Source: Novilysobacter_A longmucuonensis
GTDB lineage: Bacteria; Pseudomonadota; Gammaproteobacteria; Xanthomonadales; Xanthomonadaceae
Reading direction: 5' to 3'
NCBI RefSeq assembly: GCF_046600735.1
Contig: NZ_JBJMAW010000002.1
Location: 186,001 to 250,000, forward strand
Length of the DNA stretch: 64,000 bases
The stretch's first letter is position 1. Each line of letters starts with the position of its first letter. Of this stretch, positions 23,607 through 34,003 are shown one piece after another. A model generated the notes under the pieces. That model saw only the letters and a program-made list of their open reading frames with translations, was not told the origin of the DNA and ran no database searches. The translations under genes were made by a program, and so were the position numbers.

Positions 23607-25930
23607 GGATCTACTGCAGACGTCCCGTGATCCAGGAGTTTCGCGGCCGTGGCTGGCGGAACCGCCGCGGAAAACAGGAAACCCTGCGCTTCCAGGCAAC
23701 CCAGCTCGCACAGCTCCTCGGCCTGCGCGGCGGTTTCCACGCCCTCGGCGACCACGTGCAAGCCGAGGCTGCGGCCCAGATCGATGATCGAATGGATGAT
23801 CGCACGCGCGCTGCGCCGGTTGCCTCCCGCAGGGCTGTCGCGGCCCAGCTCGGCGGTGAAACCGCGGTCGATCTTCAACGTGGTCACCGGCAACCTCCCC
23901 AGGTAGGCCAACGAGGAGTAGCCGCTGCCGAAGTCGTCGATTGCGACCTTCAGCGCCGGTGCCGCCCGGCGCAGGCGCGTCAGCATGGCGGAGGCCTGGT
24001 CGATGTCGCGCATCAGCGAGCTTTCGGTGATCTCGATCTCAATGCCTTCGGCGGCATCGCCGGCGCTGGTCAGCATCTGCTGCAGGCGCTCGATCAGGGC
24101 CTCGTCCTGCAGGTCCGCGGCATCGAGATTGACCGAGATGCGGCAGTCGGGATGATGCTGCCGCCAGCCGGCCAGGTCGCTGAGCGCGTGCGCCAGGATG
24201 CACAGGTCGATCCGGCCGATCACCCCGCTACGCTGGGCCAGGTCGAGAAAGTTCGAGGGCAGCAGCAATCCGCGCCGCGGGTGGTTCCAGCGCGCCAGCG
24301 CCTCGAACCCGATCACCTGCCTGGAGGGCAACGCCACCCGCGGCTGGTACCAGGGCGTGATCTCGTCGCGTTCGATCGCCAGGCGCAGGTCATGCCGCAG
24401 GCGCAACGCCGCGCGGCTGTCGCGGGTCATGCCGGGGGTGAAGAAGGCCGAACGATTCTTGCCCTCGACCTTGGCCGCGTACATGGCGGTATCGGCCTGG
24501 CGCAGCAGCGTCTCGGCGGTCGCACCGTCATCGGGGAACAGCGCGATGCCCACGCTCATGCGCAGGGCGAACGTCACGCCCCGCAGCTGGACCGGCTCCA
24601 GCATCGCCTCGAACAGCCGTTCGACCAGGTGCGACACCGCGTCGATTCCGGCCACCTCGGCCACCACCACGAACTCGTCGCCGCCCAGCCGCGCCACCGT
24701 GTCGGGCACGCGCACGGTGGCGCTCAGCCGCGACGCCGCGGTCTTCAGGATGTCGTCGCCGAGCGAGTGCCCGTAGCTGTCGTTGACCAGCTTGAAGTCA
24801 TCCAGGTCAATCAGGATCACCGCCAGCTTCAGCTGCTCGCGCTGGCTGCGCTCCAGTGCATCCGACAGCCGCTCACCCAGGAACCGGCGGTTGCCCATGC
24901 CGGTCAGCGGGTCGTGGAAAGCCAGCCGGGTCAGCCGTTCGGCCATTTCCTGCGCGCGGAACGCGTTGAAGAACATCTGCCCGACCAGTTGCAGCCCCAG
25001 CAGGATGTCCGGTGCCCAGTGGCGTTCGCGGCGCACCGAATCGAAGCCGATGAATCCCTCCATGCGGTCGGCACTTCCAAACGGCACCAGCACCAGCGAC
25101 CGGATGCCTTCGCGGATGAATTCCCCGCGCTCGGTCGCCGCCACATCCGGCAAGGCCGTGACCACCGGCACGTGCACCGCGCGGCCGGCCAGCATCTCCT
25201 CCATCAGCCAGGGGAAATGGGTCATCGGCACGTCCTGCAGGTGCTCGGCCTCGCGGGTGATGCCCTCCTCCACCCACTCGTGGGTGTTGCTCTGGGTGCG
25301 GCGGTCCGCGCTGAACCTAAACAGGTACGCGCGGTCGACCGCGAACTCGCGGCCGATGCGGCCCAGCGCCTGCTCGATCAAGCCGTCCAGCCGCTCGGAA
25401 GGGGCGTGGATGAGCTCGGTCGACAGCGCCGCGATCAGGCGCTCGAACGCCAGCCGCTGCTCCAGCCGCTCGCGGTAGCCGGCGCGGCTGTCGGCCTGCT
25501 CCACGTCCACCCGGTAGCGGGATGCGGGTGCATCGATCCGGCTGAGCCGCAATGCGATGACCGACCCGCCGGGCGAGGGGATGTCGATCCGCAACACGCA
25601 CGCAGGTGCCGCATCCACAGCGGCACGCAGGCCTGCAAAGGCGGCGGCATCCAGCGCGGGCACCAGATCGGTGATGCGGCGCGACGACGATCCGCTGCCG
25701 GCCTCGCCGCCATCCACCTCGACCACGCGCCCTTCGCCATCCACCACGCAGCCGCAGGCGGCCGGCAAGGACTCCTTCGCTGCGCCATGGTCCGCAATGT
25801 CTTCGGTATCGGGCCGATTCCGCATCGTCTGGCTGCCCGCCTTGGCCAATGGGTCCGGGTGCAGAATGTCATGGGTCCGGGCAAACGCAAGCGCCAGCCG
25901 ATCACCACCAGTGGGCAGGGGATCGCTCAT
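23603..25930 (-). CDS. GAF-GGDEF-EAL protein (diguanylate cyclase/phosphodiesterase)
   Basis: A 775-residue predicted cytoplasmic c-di-GMP enzyme. A variable N-terminal sensory region (about 1-170) precedes a GAF domain (about 175-335) with WAPDILLGLQLVGQMFF near its end. The GGDEF domain has an intact RLGGDEFVVV near 412 and an RxxD inhibitory site (RVPD) five residues before it. The EAL domain has FEALARW near 543 and FGSGYSSLAYL, DRGFT and VAEGVET, all signs of an active phosphodiesterase. Both activities therefore look possible, which is typical of proteins where one dominates by signal. No membrane segment is visible. radA lies 30 bp upstream. Confidence 0.93.
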   Translation of the reverse strand: MSDPLPTGGDRLALAFARTHDILHPDPLAKAGSQTMRNRPDTEDIADHGAAKESLPAACGCVVDGEGRVVEVDGGEAGSGSSSRRITDLVPALDAAAFAGLRAAVDAAPACVLRIDIPSPGGSVIALRLSRIDAPASRYRVDVEQADSRAGYRERLEQRLAFERLIAALSTELIHAPSERLDGLIEQALGRIGREFAVDRAYLFRFSADRRTQSNTHEWVEEGITREAEHLQDVPMTHFPWLMEEMLAGRAVHVPVVTALPDVAATERGEFIREGIRSLVLVPFGSADRMEGFIGFDSVRRERHWAPDILLGLQLVGQMFFNAFRAQEMAERLTRLAFHDPLTGMGNRRFLGERLSDALERSQREQLKLAVILIDLDDFKLVNDSYGHSLGDDILKTAASRLSATVRVPDTVARLGGDEFVVVAEVAGIDAVSHLVERLFEAMLEPVQLRGVTFALRMSVGIALFPDDGATAETLLRQADTAMYAAKVEGKNRSAFFTPGMTRDSRAALRLRHDLRLAIERDEITPWYQPRVALPSRQVIGFEALARWNHPRRGLLLPSNFLDLAQRSGVIGRIDLCILAHALSDLAGWRQHHPDCRISVNLDAADLQDEALIERLQQMLTSAGDAAEGIEIEITESSLMRDIDQASAMLTRLRRAAPALKVAIDDFGSGYSSLAYLGRLPVTTLKIDRGFTAELGRDSPAGGNRRSARAIIHSIIDLGRSLGLHVVAEGVETAAQAEELCELGCLEAQGFLFSAAVPPATAAKLLDHGTSAVDP

Positions 25931-25960
25931 GCCCCCTTATCGGCAGATCCGGTCGCGGGT

Positions 25961-27400
<1,440 letters not shown>

Positions 27401-27617
27401 GGCAGGGGCGCTGGACTGGGGCCCACAGGGTAACGGCGAGCTGTCTCGTTCAGTGAGACCGCCCGCGACGGCGGCACCGGCAGCGTAGGATGGCGACACC
27501 GATCTTCCGTCTGAATCCGCTCCAGCGTCTCGCGTGGCCGGCTTGCGCCGTCGCCGTGTCGCTCCCCCTCCTGCTTCACCGCCGGCCTCGCTTCGAGGCG
27601 GCCCCACGGGGGCATCC

Positions 27618-28298
27618 ATGCCGGGCTACAAGACCCGCAACCTGTGCGTCCGCCTCGGCGGCCACGACTTCCACATCCGCGCACTGAGCGACCTGCAGCA
27701 GTTCGCCGATCCCGACGGCCTGGCCGAACGCGCCGGCATCTCCTCATCGCTGTGGAGCCTGTTCGGCCAGGTCTGGCCGTCCGGGCGCGTGCTGGCCGAG
27801 GCGATGTCAAGCTTCGAGGTCGCCGGCAAGCGCATCCTGGAACTCGGCTGCGGGCTGGGCCTGGCAAGCCTGGTGCTGCAACGCCGCGGGGCCGACATCG
27901 TCGCCACCGATCACCATCCGCTGGCCGAACCGTTCCTCGCCCACAATGCCGCGCTCAACGGCTTGGCGGCGATCGCCTACCGCGACCTGCCGTGGGCGGT
28001 ACCTAACCTGGCGCTGGGGCGTTTCGACCTGATCATCGGCAGCGACATCCTCTACGAGCGCGATCACGCCAGCCAGCTGGCGGCCATGCTGCTGCGCCAC
28101 GCGCACGTCGATGCGGAGGTGCTGATCACCGACCCCGGCCGCGGCAACAGCAGCCTGCTGACCCGCGCGCTGGCCGCCCAGGGCTATAGCGTGACCGAGC
28201 TTCGCAGCCGTTTCGACGAGCGCGACCAACTCCCGTTCCGCGGCCGGCTGCTGAGCTACCGGCGTGGCGCGTCGGCCACCGACGGCCTGTGCGCATGA
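27618..28298 (+). CDS. SAM-dependent methyltransferase (METTL/methyltransferase-16-like)
   Basis: A 226-residue class I methyltransferase. The SAM site is ILELGCGLGLASLVLQRRG near residue 76-94, followed by the acidic loop ATDHHP. The motif LIIGSDILYERDH near 140 resembles the post-II motif of protein-lysine methyltransferases. The substrate is unknown; a protein or small molecule are both possible. The start is the Met of MPGYKTRNLC, since the earlier frame is Arg/Pro-rich and unconserved. The stop overlaps the start of the downstream ykgJ-like gene (ATGA), so the two are translationally coupled. It is divergent from radA. Confidence 0.8.
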   Translation: MPGYKTRNLCVRLGGHDFHIRALSDLQQFADPDGLAERAGISSSLWSLFGQVWPSGRVLAEAMSSFEVAGKRILELGCGLGLASLVLQRRGADIVATDHHPLAEPFLAHNAALNGLAAIAYRDLPWAVPNLALGRFDLIIGSDILYERDHASQLAAMLLRHAHVDAEVLITDPGRGNSSLLTRALAAQGYSVTELRSRFDERDQLPFRGRLLSYRRGASATDGLCA

Positions 28299-28627
28299 GC
28301 GCCGCAGCGTTTCCCGACGATGCGGTCGACCCGGGGGTGTCGTGCAGCAATTGCGATGCGGTGTGCTGCCGGCTCACGGTGGTGGTGATGCCGGACGACC
28401 CGGTGCCGCGCCACCTGACCGAGCGCGATCCGCGCGGGCTGGAGGTGATGGCGCATGACGAGGACGGCTGGTGCGTGGCGGTCGACCAGAGCCGCATGTG
28501 CTGCAGCATCTACGAGCTGCGCCCCGGCATCTGCCGCAAGTTCGCGATGGGCAGCGCGTATTGCCGCGACGAACGGGAGACGTATTCGCGCGACACCGCT
28601 GGCGGAATTCCGCTGAAGCTGTGTTGA
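28295..28627 (+). CDS. YkgJ-family cysteine cluster protein
   Basis: A 110-residue protein of the zinc/iron-chelating CxxCxxxCC family. The cysteines are in SCSNCDAVCC near residue 16-25, then MCCSIYELRPGICRKF and YCRDER toward the C-terminus. Eight or more cysteines suggest a bound metal or Fe-S cluster. Biochemical role is not established for the family. The ATG overlaps the stop codon of the methyltransferase gene by the ATGA pattern. A GCGGCTAACCGC hairpin and a repeat element follow. Confidence 0.88.
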   Translation: MSAAAFPDDAVDPGVSCSNCDAVCCRLTVVVMPDDPVPRHLTERDPRGLEVMAHDEDGWCVAVDQSRMCCSIYELRPGICRKFAMGSAYCRDERETYSRDTAGGIPLKLC

Positions 28628-28647
28628 GTTTTTGCGGCTAACCGCCG

Positions 28648-28817
28648 AAGAGCAAATCCCCCCTGCCCCCCTTTTTCAAAGGGGAAACCGCTAGAGCAAT
28701 CCGGGGAACACGGCTGTTGCGGTTGCGCCGGCTGTTGCTGTTGCGCCTGCTGTTGCCCCTGCTATTACTCCCTCCTTTGGAAAAGGAGGGCTGGGGAGGA
28801 TTTGCTCTTGCTGTTGC
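28648..28817. repeat. AGCAAATCCCCC inverted-repeat element, copy 1
   Basis: The left end GAGCAAATCCCCCCTGCCCC and the inverted right end (read from 28808) AGAGCAAATCCTCCCCAGCC each continue into a C-rich/T-rich block with CTTTTTCAAAGG or CCTTTGGAAAAGG. The middle is a run of degenerate CTGTTGC/GGTTGC units. A second copy lies at 39634-39780. The element fills the gap between the ykgJ-like and RluF-like genes. No gene is seen in it. Confidence 0.8.
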
Positions 28818-28923
28818 CATCGCGTCACCACCTCAGGGCAACCCACGCGCCAGAACCTCTACACCCGGTGCGATACCCGACGCCCTAAACTGCCCCACCC
28901 AAGTCCAAGCTCCCCGCACCGCC

Positions 28924-29643
28924 ATGCCCGAATCAGAACCCGTCCGCCTCGCCCGCCGTGTGGCCGAGCTCGCCCGCTGCTCGCGCCGCGAGGCCGAGCA
29001 GTACATCGCCGGCGGCTGGGTACGGGTCGACGGCGAGGTGGTCGAGGAGCCGCAGCACACCATCACCACACAGGTGGTGGAGGTCGCGGGCGACGCACGG
29101 CTGGAGTCGGCCGAACCAGCGACGATGTTGCTGCACAAGTCCGCCGCTCACGAGTCCGCCGCCGCACCGGCGCTGATCGCCCCCGGGACCCATGCCGACG
29201 GCGATGCCTCCGGCGTGCGCCTGCTGCAGCGGCACTTCCAGCACCTGACTCCGCTCATGCCGCTGGAAGCGGAGGCCAGCGGGCTGATGGTGCTGAGCCA
29301 GGACGGCCGCGTGCGGCGGCGCCTCACCGAGGACGGCGATGCCATCGAGCAGGAGTACGTGGTCGAGGTATCCGGTAACGATCCCGGCCCTTACGCGTTG
29401 AGCCGGCTCAGCCGCGGCATGAGCTATAGGGGCCGGCCGCTGCCGCCGTGCAAGGTCAGCTGGCAGAACGAGACGCGGCTGCGGTTCGCGATCAAGGCGG
29501 TGCGGCCTGGCCAGCTGCGCGACATGTGTGCGCAGGTGGGCTTCGAGGTGATCTCGATCCGCCGCATCCGCATCGGCCGGGTCGCGATGGGCAAGCTGCC
29601 GCTCGGCCAATGGCGCTACCTGCCGGTCAGCGAACGCTTTTAG
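28924..29643 (+). CDS. RluF-like pseudouridine synthase family protein with altered catalytic site
   Basis: A 239-residue protein of the RsuA/RluB/E/F family. The S4 domain spans about 1-60 (SRREAEQYIAGGWVRVDG). The synthase domain contains YVVEVSG, GMSYRGRPLPPCKV and the C-terminal VGFEVISIRRIRIGRV, all typical of RluF. The active-site loop reads LMPLEAEASGLMVLSQDG where the family has the pattern GRLDxxSxGL. The invariant catalytic Asp is therefore Glu, and the preceding Arg is Pro. The gene is otherwise intact. It may be an RNA-binding protein without synthase activity, or a very slow enzyme. The start is set at MPESEPV by homology. Confidence 0.85.
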   Translation: MPESEPVRLARRVAELARCSRREAEQYIAGGWVRVDGEVVEEPQHTITTQVVEVAGDARLESAEPATMLLHKSAAHESAAAPALIAPGTHADGDASGVRLLQRHFQHLTPLMPLEAEASGLMVLSQDGRVRRRLTEDGDAIEQEYVVEVSGNDPGPYALSRLSRGMSYRGRPLPPCKVSWQNETRLRFAIKAVRPGQLRDMCAQVGFEVISIRRIRIGRVAMGKLPLGQWRYLPVSERF

Positions 29644-29688
29644 GGCGCTTGGACAGGCGGCACGCCCCGGCATCGGCGAGGAGCCCGC

Positions 29689-30327
29689 TCATTCAGGCTG
29701 CGTCCCGGCACCTACCGCGCCGGCCCGGCGCAACCACGTCGCCGCCAGCCCCAGCCACAGCACGATCAGCGCCATCACCAGCTTCTGGCTGAGCCCGCGC
29801 GGCGCCTCGCGCCACAAGGCGTGCACCCACAACGCCACGAAGCACGCCAGCGCCAGCGCGAATGCGGTGGTGAAGCGCGCACGCCACAGCGCGTCGCCGC
29901 GCATGCACCAGGACTGCAGCAGCATGGCGATGCTCACGCACAGGAACGCGGTGAGCGCGGCGATGCCATGGATCAGGCCTTCCACGCTGAGGCCGCTGCG
30001 ATCGGAATCGGCGATCGCGGTGACGCACAGGCCGGTGGCACCGATCACGAACAACGCCCGCGACCCGCTGCTGCGCGCCTGCGGGTGCAACGCGCGGTAG
30101 TAGCCGACGCCGAGCGCGGCCAGTGCCAACGCCAGCGCCACGTACCCGGCACGCAGCCAGCCGCCGTGGTCGCCCAGCAGGTAGAAGCTCATGGGCGCGC
30201 GCAGCCAGTTCAGGTCGGGGTGCAGGAACTGGCTGGCGATGCACGCCGCCACGAACGCGGCAATGCCGGCCAGCGCGATCGTGCCCAGGCGTGCGATGCC
30301 GGTGGAGGACGTGGCGTGGTTCGGCAT
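29689..30327 (-). CDS. DUF998-family membrane protein
   Basis: A 212-residue integral membrane protein with about six hydrophobic segments (for example IALAGIAAFVAACIASQFL and ALALAALGVGYYRAL). The motif SFYLLGDHGGWLRAGYVALA between the first two segments and ADSDRSGLSVEGLIHGIAAL later are typical of DUF998, whose function is unknown. It stands alone on the minus strand, convergent with the RluF-like gene. Confidence 0.8.
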   Translation of the reverse strand: MPNHATSSTGIARLGTIALAGIAAFVAACIASQFLHPDLNWLRAPMSFYLLGDHGGWLRAGYVALALALAALGVGYYRALHPQARSSGSRALFVIGATGLCVTAIADSDRSGLSVEGLIHGIAALTAFLCVSIAMLLQSWCMRGDALWRARFTTAFALALACFVALWVHALWREAPRGLSQKLVMALIVLWLGLAATWLRRAGAVGAGTQPE

Positions 30328-30370
30328 TGGAGGTCTGCGATGTCAGGTGCCAACGAGGCGGCTGGATGGC

Positions 30371-30436
30371 AGCCGAGCTCGCTCGGCTCTACTGGCTCCC
30401 CCCACGCCACTGGCGTAGAGCGGGGCCTGCTCCGCT
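30371..30436. repeat. REP palindromes between the DUF998 and DUF1993 genes
   Basis: A copy AGCCGAGCTCGCTCGGCTCT lies at 30371-30390 and a GTAGAGCGGGGCCTGCTCCG copy begins at 30415. The two are in divergent orientation and carry different stem sequences that each remain self-complementary, so compensatory changes have preserved the fold. Confidence 0.75.
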
Positions 30437-30466
30437 GCGCCCTCGTGGCGGCGGCGACCTGCCAGG

Positions 30467-30976
30467 TCAGTACTGACCCATGTAGTCGCGCTTGCCGACC
30501 TCCACCCCGTTGTGGCGCAACAGTGCATAACTCATGTTCACGTGAAAGAAGAACTGCGGCAGGCCATAGCCCAGCAGATACCTCTGGCCATCGAAGCGGC
30601 GCTCCTTCGGCGTGCCGGGGCGGGTGACGATCTCGCGCTGCTCGCTGCCCTCGAAGCGCGCGGCCTCCAGGCCGTCCACGAACGCCAGCGTTTTCGCGAC
30701 CAGCGCGCGCAGCTCCTCGAAGGTCTGCTCGCGGTCGTCATAGACCGGCACCTCGGCGCCGGCCAGGCGCGCGCTGACGCCTTTGGCGAAGTCACAGGCG
30801 ATCTGCACCTGCCGCACCAGCGGGAACATGTCCGGAAACAGGCGCGCCTGCAGCAGGGCCTGCGGCTCGATCTTCCGGTCGGCGGCGTGGGCCTCGGCCT
30901 TGGCGAGCAGCTCGCCCAGGCTGCCGAGCATCTGCTTGAACAGCGGGACCGACGCGGCATGCATGGAGATGGTCAT
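30467..30976 (-). CDS. DUF1993-family protein
   Basis: A 169-residue soluble protein of the DUF1993 (DinB-like four-helix bundle) family. Features are the N-terminal SMHAASVPLFKQMLGSLGELL, the segment RLFPDMFPLVRQVQIACDFAK near residue 45-65 and the C-terminal FFFHVNMSYALLRHNGVEVGK. DinB-like proteins often bind a metal, but no function is known for this group. It is monocistronic and divergent from the response regulator gene 171 bp away. Confidence 0.85.
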   Translation of the reverse strand: MTISMHAASVPLFKQMLGSLGELLAKAEAHAADRKIEPQALLQARLFPDMFPLVRQVQIACDFAKGVSARLAGAEVPVYDDREQTFEELRALVAKTLAFVDGLEAARFEGSEQREIVTRPGTPKERRFDGQRYLLGYGLPQFFFHVNMSYALLRHNGVEVGKRDYMGQY

Positions 30977-31147
30977 TGGGGGATTTCCTCGGAAGGGGCC
31001 GTCGATGGTAGCGCCGGCGCAGGATCGGCAGCATCGTCGGCGGGACTCAGCTCAAGTATCCCCGCACAAAGCCGTTACGGAAGTGAGCGCGGACGCCAGC
31101 CATTTGCGCGGGCTGCGCCGCCTTCTTTCAACCGAGGATCCGTCACG

Positions 31148-31516
31148 ATGACTTCCCGCCCGACCGTATTGCTGTGCGACGACTCGCGCGCGCTGCGCAT
31201 GCTGGCCGCCCGGCAGCTCGCCGATTGCGGTTTCGACGTGGTGGCCGAAGCCGGTACCGGCGTCGACGCCGTGCAGCAGTACAAGGCGCTGCGCCCGGAC
31301 GTGGTGCTGCTGGACCTGGTGATGCCGCAGCGCGACGGAAAGCAGGCGCTGCGCGAGATCCTCGCCACCGATCCGCAGGCGCGGGTGGTGATCCTCAGCT
31401 CGCTCGGCGCGCGCAGCGATATCGAGGAATGCCTGCGCCTGGGCGCGAAGTCCTACCTCCAGAAACCCATCGATCCGGAGGCCATGGCGCGCGTGCTGCA
31501 CGAAACCATCGCCTGA
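31148..31516 (+). CDS. CheY-like single-domain response regulator
   Basis: A 122-residue stand-alone receiver domain. The acidic pocket is Asp11-Asp12 (LLCDDSRALR), the phosphoacceptor is Asp56 (VVLLDLVMP), the switch Ser is at about 84-85 (VILSS), and Lys106 lies in LQKPID. All catalytic residues are present and there is no output domain, so it must act through a partner. It is followed 56 bp later by a CheX-type phosphatase fused to MshEN-like repeats, the likely partner. No kinase gene is adjacent. The start follows GAGGATCCGTCACG. Confidence 0.93.
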   Translation: MTSRPTVLLCDDSRALRMLAARQLADCGFDVVAEAGTGVDAVQQYKALRPDVVLLDLVMPQRDGKQALREILATDPQARVVILSSLGARSDIEECLRLGAKSYLQKPIDPEAMARVLHETIA

Positions 31517-31572
31517 GCACGCAGGTGCAAGCGCTCCACCTTCATCGTCAAACCGGCACGAGGCGACCCGAC

Positions 31573-32424
31573 ATGGCAGCAAAATTCCTGGGCCAGTTCC
31601 TGCTGGAAAAAGGCTCGATCAACAGGCAGCAGTTGCTGGCGGCGCTGGAGGCGCAGCACGCATCCAACCCCTTGCTGGGCGAACTGGCCGAGCAGCACGG
31701 CATGCTGAGCGCCGTGCAGGCACGGCGCGTCAACGAACGCCAGCGTGCCGAGGACCGGCGCTTCGGCGATATCGCACAGGACATGGGGCTGCTCGGCGCA
31801 GAACAGGTCGCCGAACTGCTCGACGAACAGAAGGCGAGGCGCAAGCGCTTCGGCGAGATTTTGGTCGAGCAGGGCACGTTGACCGGCGAACAGCTCGATG
31901 CCGAGCTGGCCGCGCACCAGCTCGACCGCGACCAGGCGGTGCAGGCGCTGGCACTGGGCATCGCCGAGCACCCGCTGGGCGATGCGGTGACCAGCGCGAT
32001 CAACACCTGTACCCGCCTGTTCCCGCGCATCCTCGGCAGCCAGTGCCAGTTCTCCAGCCTGGTCAACGCCGGCGCGCCGGTGACGTCCTGCGAGGTCACC
32101 GCGCACGTGCGGATCAGCTCGGAGCGGCCGCTGGCGATCGGCATCGGCTGCGACCAAGAGGTGATGACCGGCATTGCCTGCGCCTTCCTCTCGATCACGC
32201 CCGACCAATGCGATCCGGAGCTGGCGGTCGATGCGCTCGGCGAGCTGGTGAATGTGCTGATGGGCTACGTGGTCAAGGACGCGCTGCCCGACGACGCCGG
32301 CTATCGCGCATCGCCGCCGGACACCGGCGTGCCGGCCGCGCAGTTCCTGGCGCAGGGCGAGCGCACGCTCGCGGTCACGATGACCTCGCCGCTCGGGCCG
32401 TTCGTGCTGATCGTCAATAGCTGA
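31573..32424 (+). CDS. CheX-type phosphatase with four N-terminal MshEN/GspE-N-like repeats
   Basis: A 283-residue protein with two parts. Residues 5-116 contain four tandem repeats of about 29 residues that fit the MshEN pattern (R)LGxxLxxxGxLxxxxLxxxLxxQ. They start at residues 5, 34, 63 and 92; repeats three and four keep the leading Arg (RFGDIAQDMG, RFGEILVEQG). In MshE and related ATPases this motif binds c-di-GMP. Residues about 130-283 are CheX-like, with the phosphatase signature ExxN as Glu224 and Asn227 in LGELVNVLMGYV. The protein may dephosphorylate the CheY-like protein encoded just upstream under c-di-GMP control. c-di-GMP binding is an inference. Confidence 0.8.
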   Translation: MAAKFLGQFLLEKGSINRQQLLAALEAQHASNPLLGELAEQHGMLSAVQARRVNERQRAEDRRFGDIAQDMGLLGAEQVAELLDEQKARRKRFGEILVEQGTLTGEQLDAELAAHQLDRDQAVQALALGIAEHPLGDAVTSAINTCTRLFPRILGSQCQFSSLVNAGAPVTSCEVTAHVRISSERPLAIGIGCDQEVMTGIACAFLSITPDQCDPELAVDALGELVNVLMGYVVKDALPDDAGYRASPPDTGVPAAQFLAQGERTLAVTMTSPLGPFVLIVNS

Positions 32425-32460
32425 GGCCCGCGGTACAGCCACGCAGACGCCTCGCTTCTT

Positions 32461-32544
32461 GTAGGAGCGCCCCATGGGCGCGACCGCCGCGTGTCGCTAC
32501 CGACGCGCCTGACCGGAATGCTCGCGCCCATGGGGCGCTCCTAC
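32461..32544. repeat. Facing pair of GTAGGAGCGCC REP palindromes
   Basis: GTAGGAGCGCCCCATGGGCG at 32461 faces its inverted partner CGCCCATGGGGCGCTCCTAC ending at 32543. Their shared core GCGCCCCATGGGCGC is nearly self-complementary. The pair lies between the convergent CheX-like and MHS-transporter genes. Confidence 0.85.
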
Positions 32545-32571
32545 GAATGCACGCCCCGACCGCCGACCGGA

Positions 32572-33849
32572 TCACTCCTGTATGCGGCGCGGCATCATCC
32601 ACAGCGCCAGCAAGGTCAGCGCGGCGGCGGCCGACAGGTAGTAGCCGACATACTCCAGCCCGTAGCGCTGCGCCAGCCAGGTCGCGATGTAGGGTGCCAG
32701 CGACGCGCCGAAGATGCCGGCCAGGTTGAATGCAAGTGACGCGCCGGTGTAGCGCACCGCGGTGGGAAACATCTCCGCCAGGATCGTGCCGACCGGCCCA
32801 TAGGTCAGCCCCATGATGCCCAGCCCCAGCGCCAGGAACAGCAGCGTGCCGCCGAGGCTGCCGGCGACGAACAGCGGCGCGAACACGAGGCCGAACACGA
32901 AGATCGCCGCGCTCGCCACCATCATCGCGGTGCGGCGCCCGCGGCGATCGGCGTACACCGCCGCCAACGGGATGGTCGCGGCGAAACACAGCACGCCGAG
33001 CATCTGCAGCCACAGGAACTGGTCGCGCGAATAGCCCAGCTGCGAGGTGCCCCAACTCAGCGCAAACACCGTCATCAGGTAGAACAGCACGAAAGTCGCC
33101 AGCGCCGCGAACATGCCCGCCAGCAGCGCGCGCGGATGCGAGCGCAGCACCGTCATCATCGGCAGGCTGACCCGTTCGTGCTGGTCGAGGATGCGCTGGA
33201 ACGCCGGCGTCTCGTGGATGCTCAGGCGCACCCACAGGCCGAGCAGCACCAGCACCGCGCTGCCGATGAACGGCACCCGCCAGCCCCAGGCGAAGAACGT
33301 GGACTCCTCCATCAGCGCGGTCAGCAGCAGGAATACGCCGGTCGCGAGGAAGAAGCCGAGTGGCGCGCCCAATTGCGGGAACATGCCGTACCAGGCACGC
33401 TTGCCGGGCGGGGCGTTCTCGGTCGCCAGCAATACCGCCCCGCCCCACTCGCCGCCAAGCCCCAGCCCCTGGCCCAGCCGGCACAGCGCCAGCAGCAGCG
33501 GTGCGGCCACGCCGATCTGCGCATAAGTTGGCAACAGGCCGATCACCACCGTGGAGATGCCCATCGTCAGCAAGGCCGCGACCAGCGTCGCCTTGCGCCC
33601 GATCCGGTCGCCGAAGTGGCCGAACAAAGCCGAACCCACCGGCCGGGCGAAGAACGCCAGCGCGAACGTCGCCAGCGACTGCAGCTTGGCCGAGGCCGGG
33701 TCGGCGGCCGGGAAAAACAGCGCCGGGAACACCAGCACCGCCGCGGTGGCATAGATGTAGAAGTCGAAGAACTCGATCGTGGTGCCGATCAGGCTCGCAA
33801 ACAGCACGCGGCGCGGCGAGTTGACGGGTGCAACCGGGACTGGAGTCAT
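32572..33849 (-). CDS. MFS transporter, metabolite:H+ symporter (MHS/ProP-like) family
   Basis: A 425-residue permease with about 12 membrane segments. The N-terminal SLIGTTIEFFDFYIYATAA is the MHS signature, followed by the MFS loop motif GHFGDRIGRKATLV and the segment RLGQGLGLGGEWGGAVLLA. Family members import dicarboxylates, osmolytes, shikimate or similar compounds, so the substrate is open. I start at the Met of MTPVPVAPVN. It is divergent from the YczE-like gene 154 bp away. Confidence 0.88.
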   Translation of the reverse strand: MTPVPVAPVNSPRRVLFASLIGTTIEFFDFYIYATAAVLVFPALFFPAADPASAKLQSLATFALAFFARPVGSALFGHFGDRIGRKATLVAALLTMGISTVVIGLLPTYAQIGVAAPLLLALCRLGQGLGLGGEWGGAVLLATENAPPGKRAWYGMFPQLGAPLGFFLATGVFLLLTALMEESTFFAWGWRVPFIGSAVLVLLGLWVRLSIHETPAFQRILDQHERVSLPMMTVLRSHPRALLAGMFAALATFVLFYLMTVFALSWGTSQLGYSRDQFLWLQMLGVLCFAATIPLAAVYADRRGRRTAMMVASAAIFVFGLVFAPLFVAGSLGGTLLFLALGLGIMGLTYGPVGTILAEMFPTAVRYTGASLAFNLAGIFGASLAPYIATWLAQRYGLEYVGYYLSAAAALTLLALWMMPRRIQE

Positions 33850-34003
33850 CGAGTGGCGTGGTGCAGGCGAGATCAGCAGCGAACATACCCCAACACCACC
33901 CATGCCGGCATCGGCCCGCAGTGTTGCGGGCGCGTCGCCAACCCGCGCCGCGGCGAACCCTACACTGGCGTGCCGCTCCGGCCCCGCCCTCGACGACCCG
34001 CCC

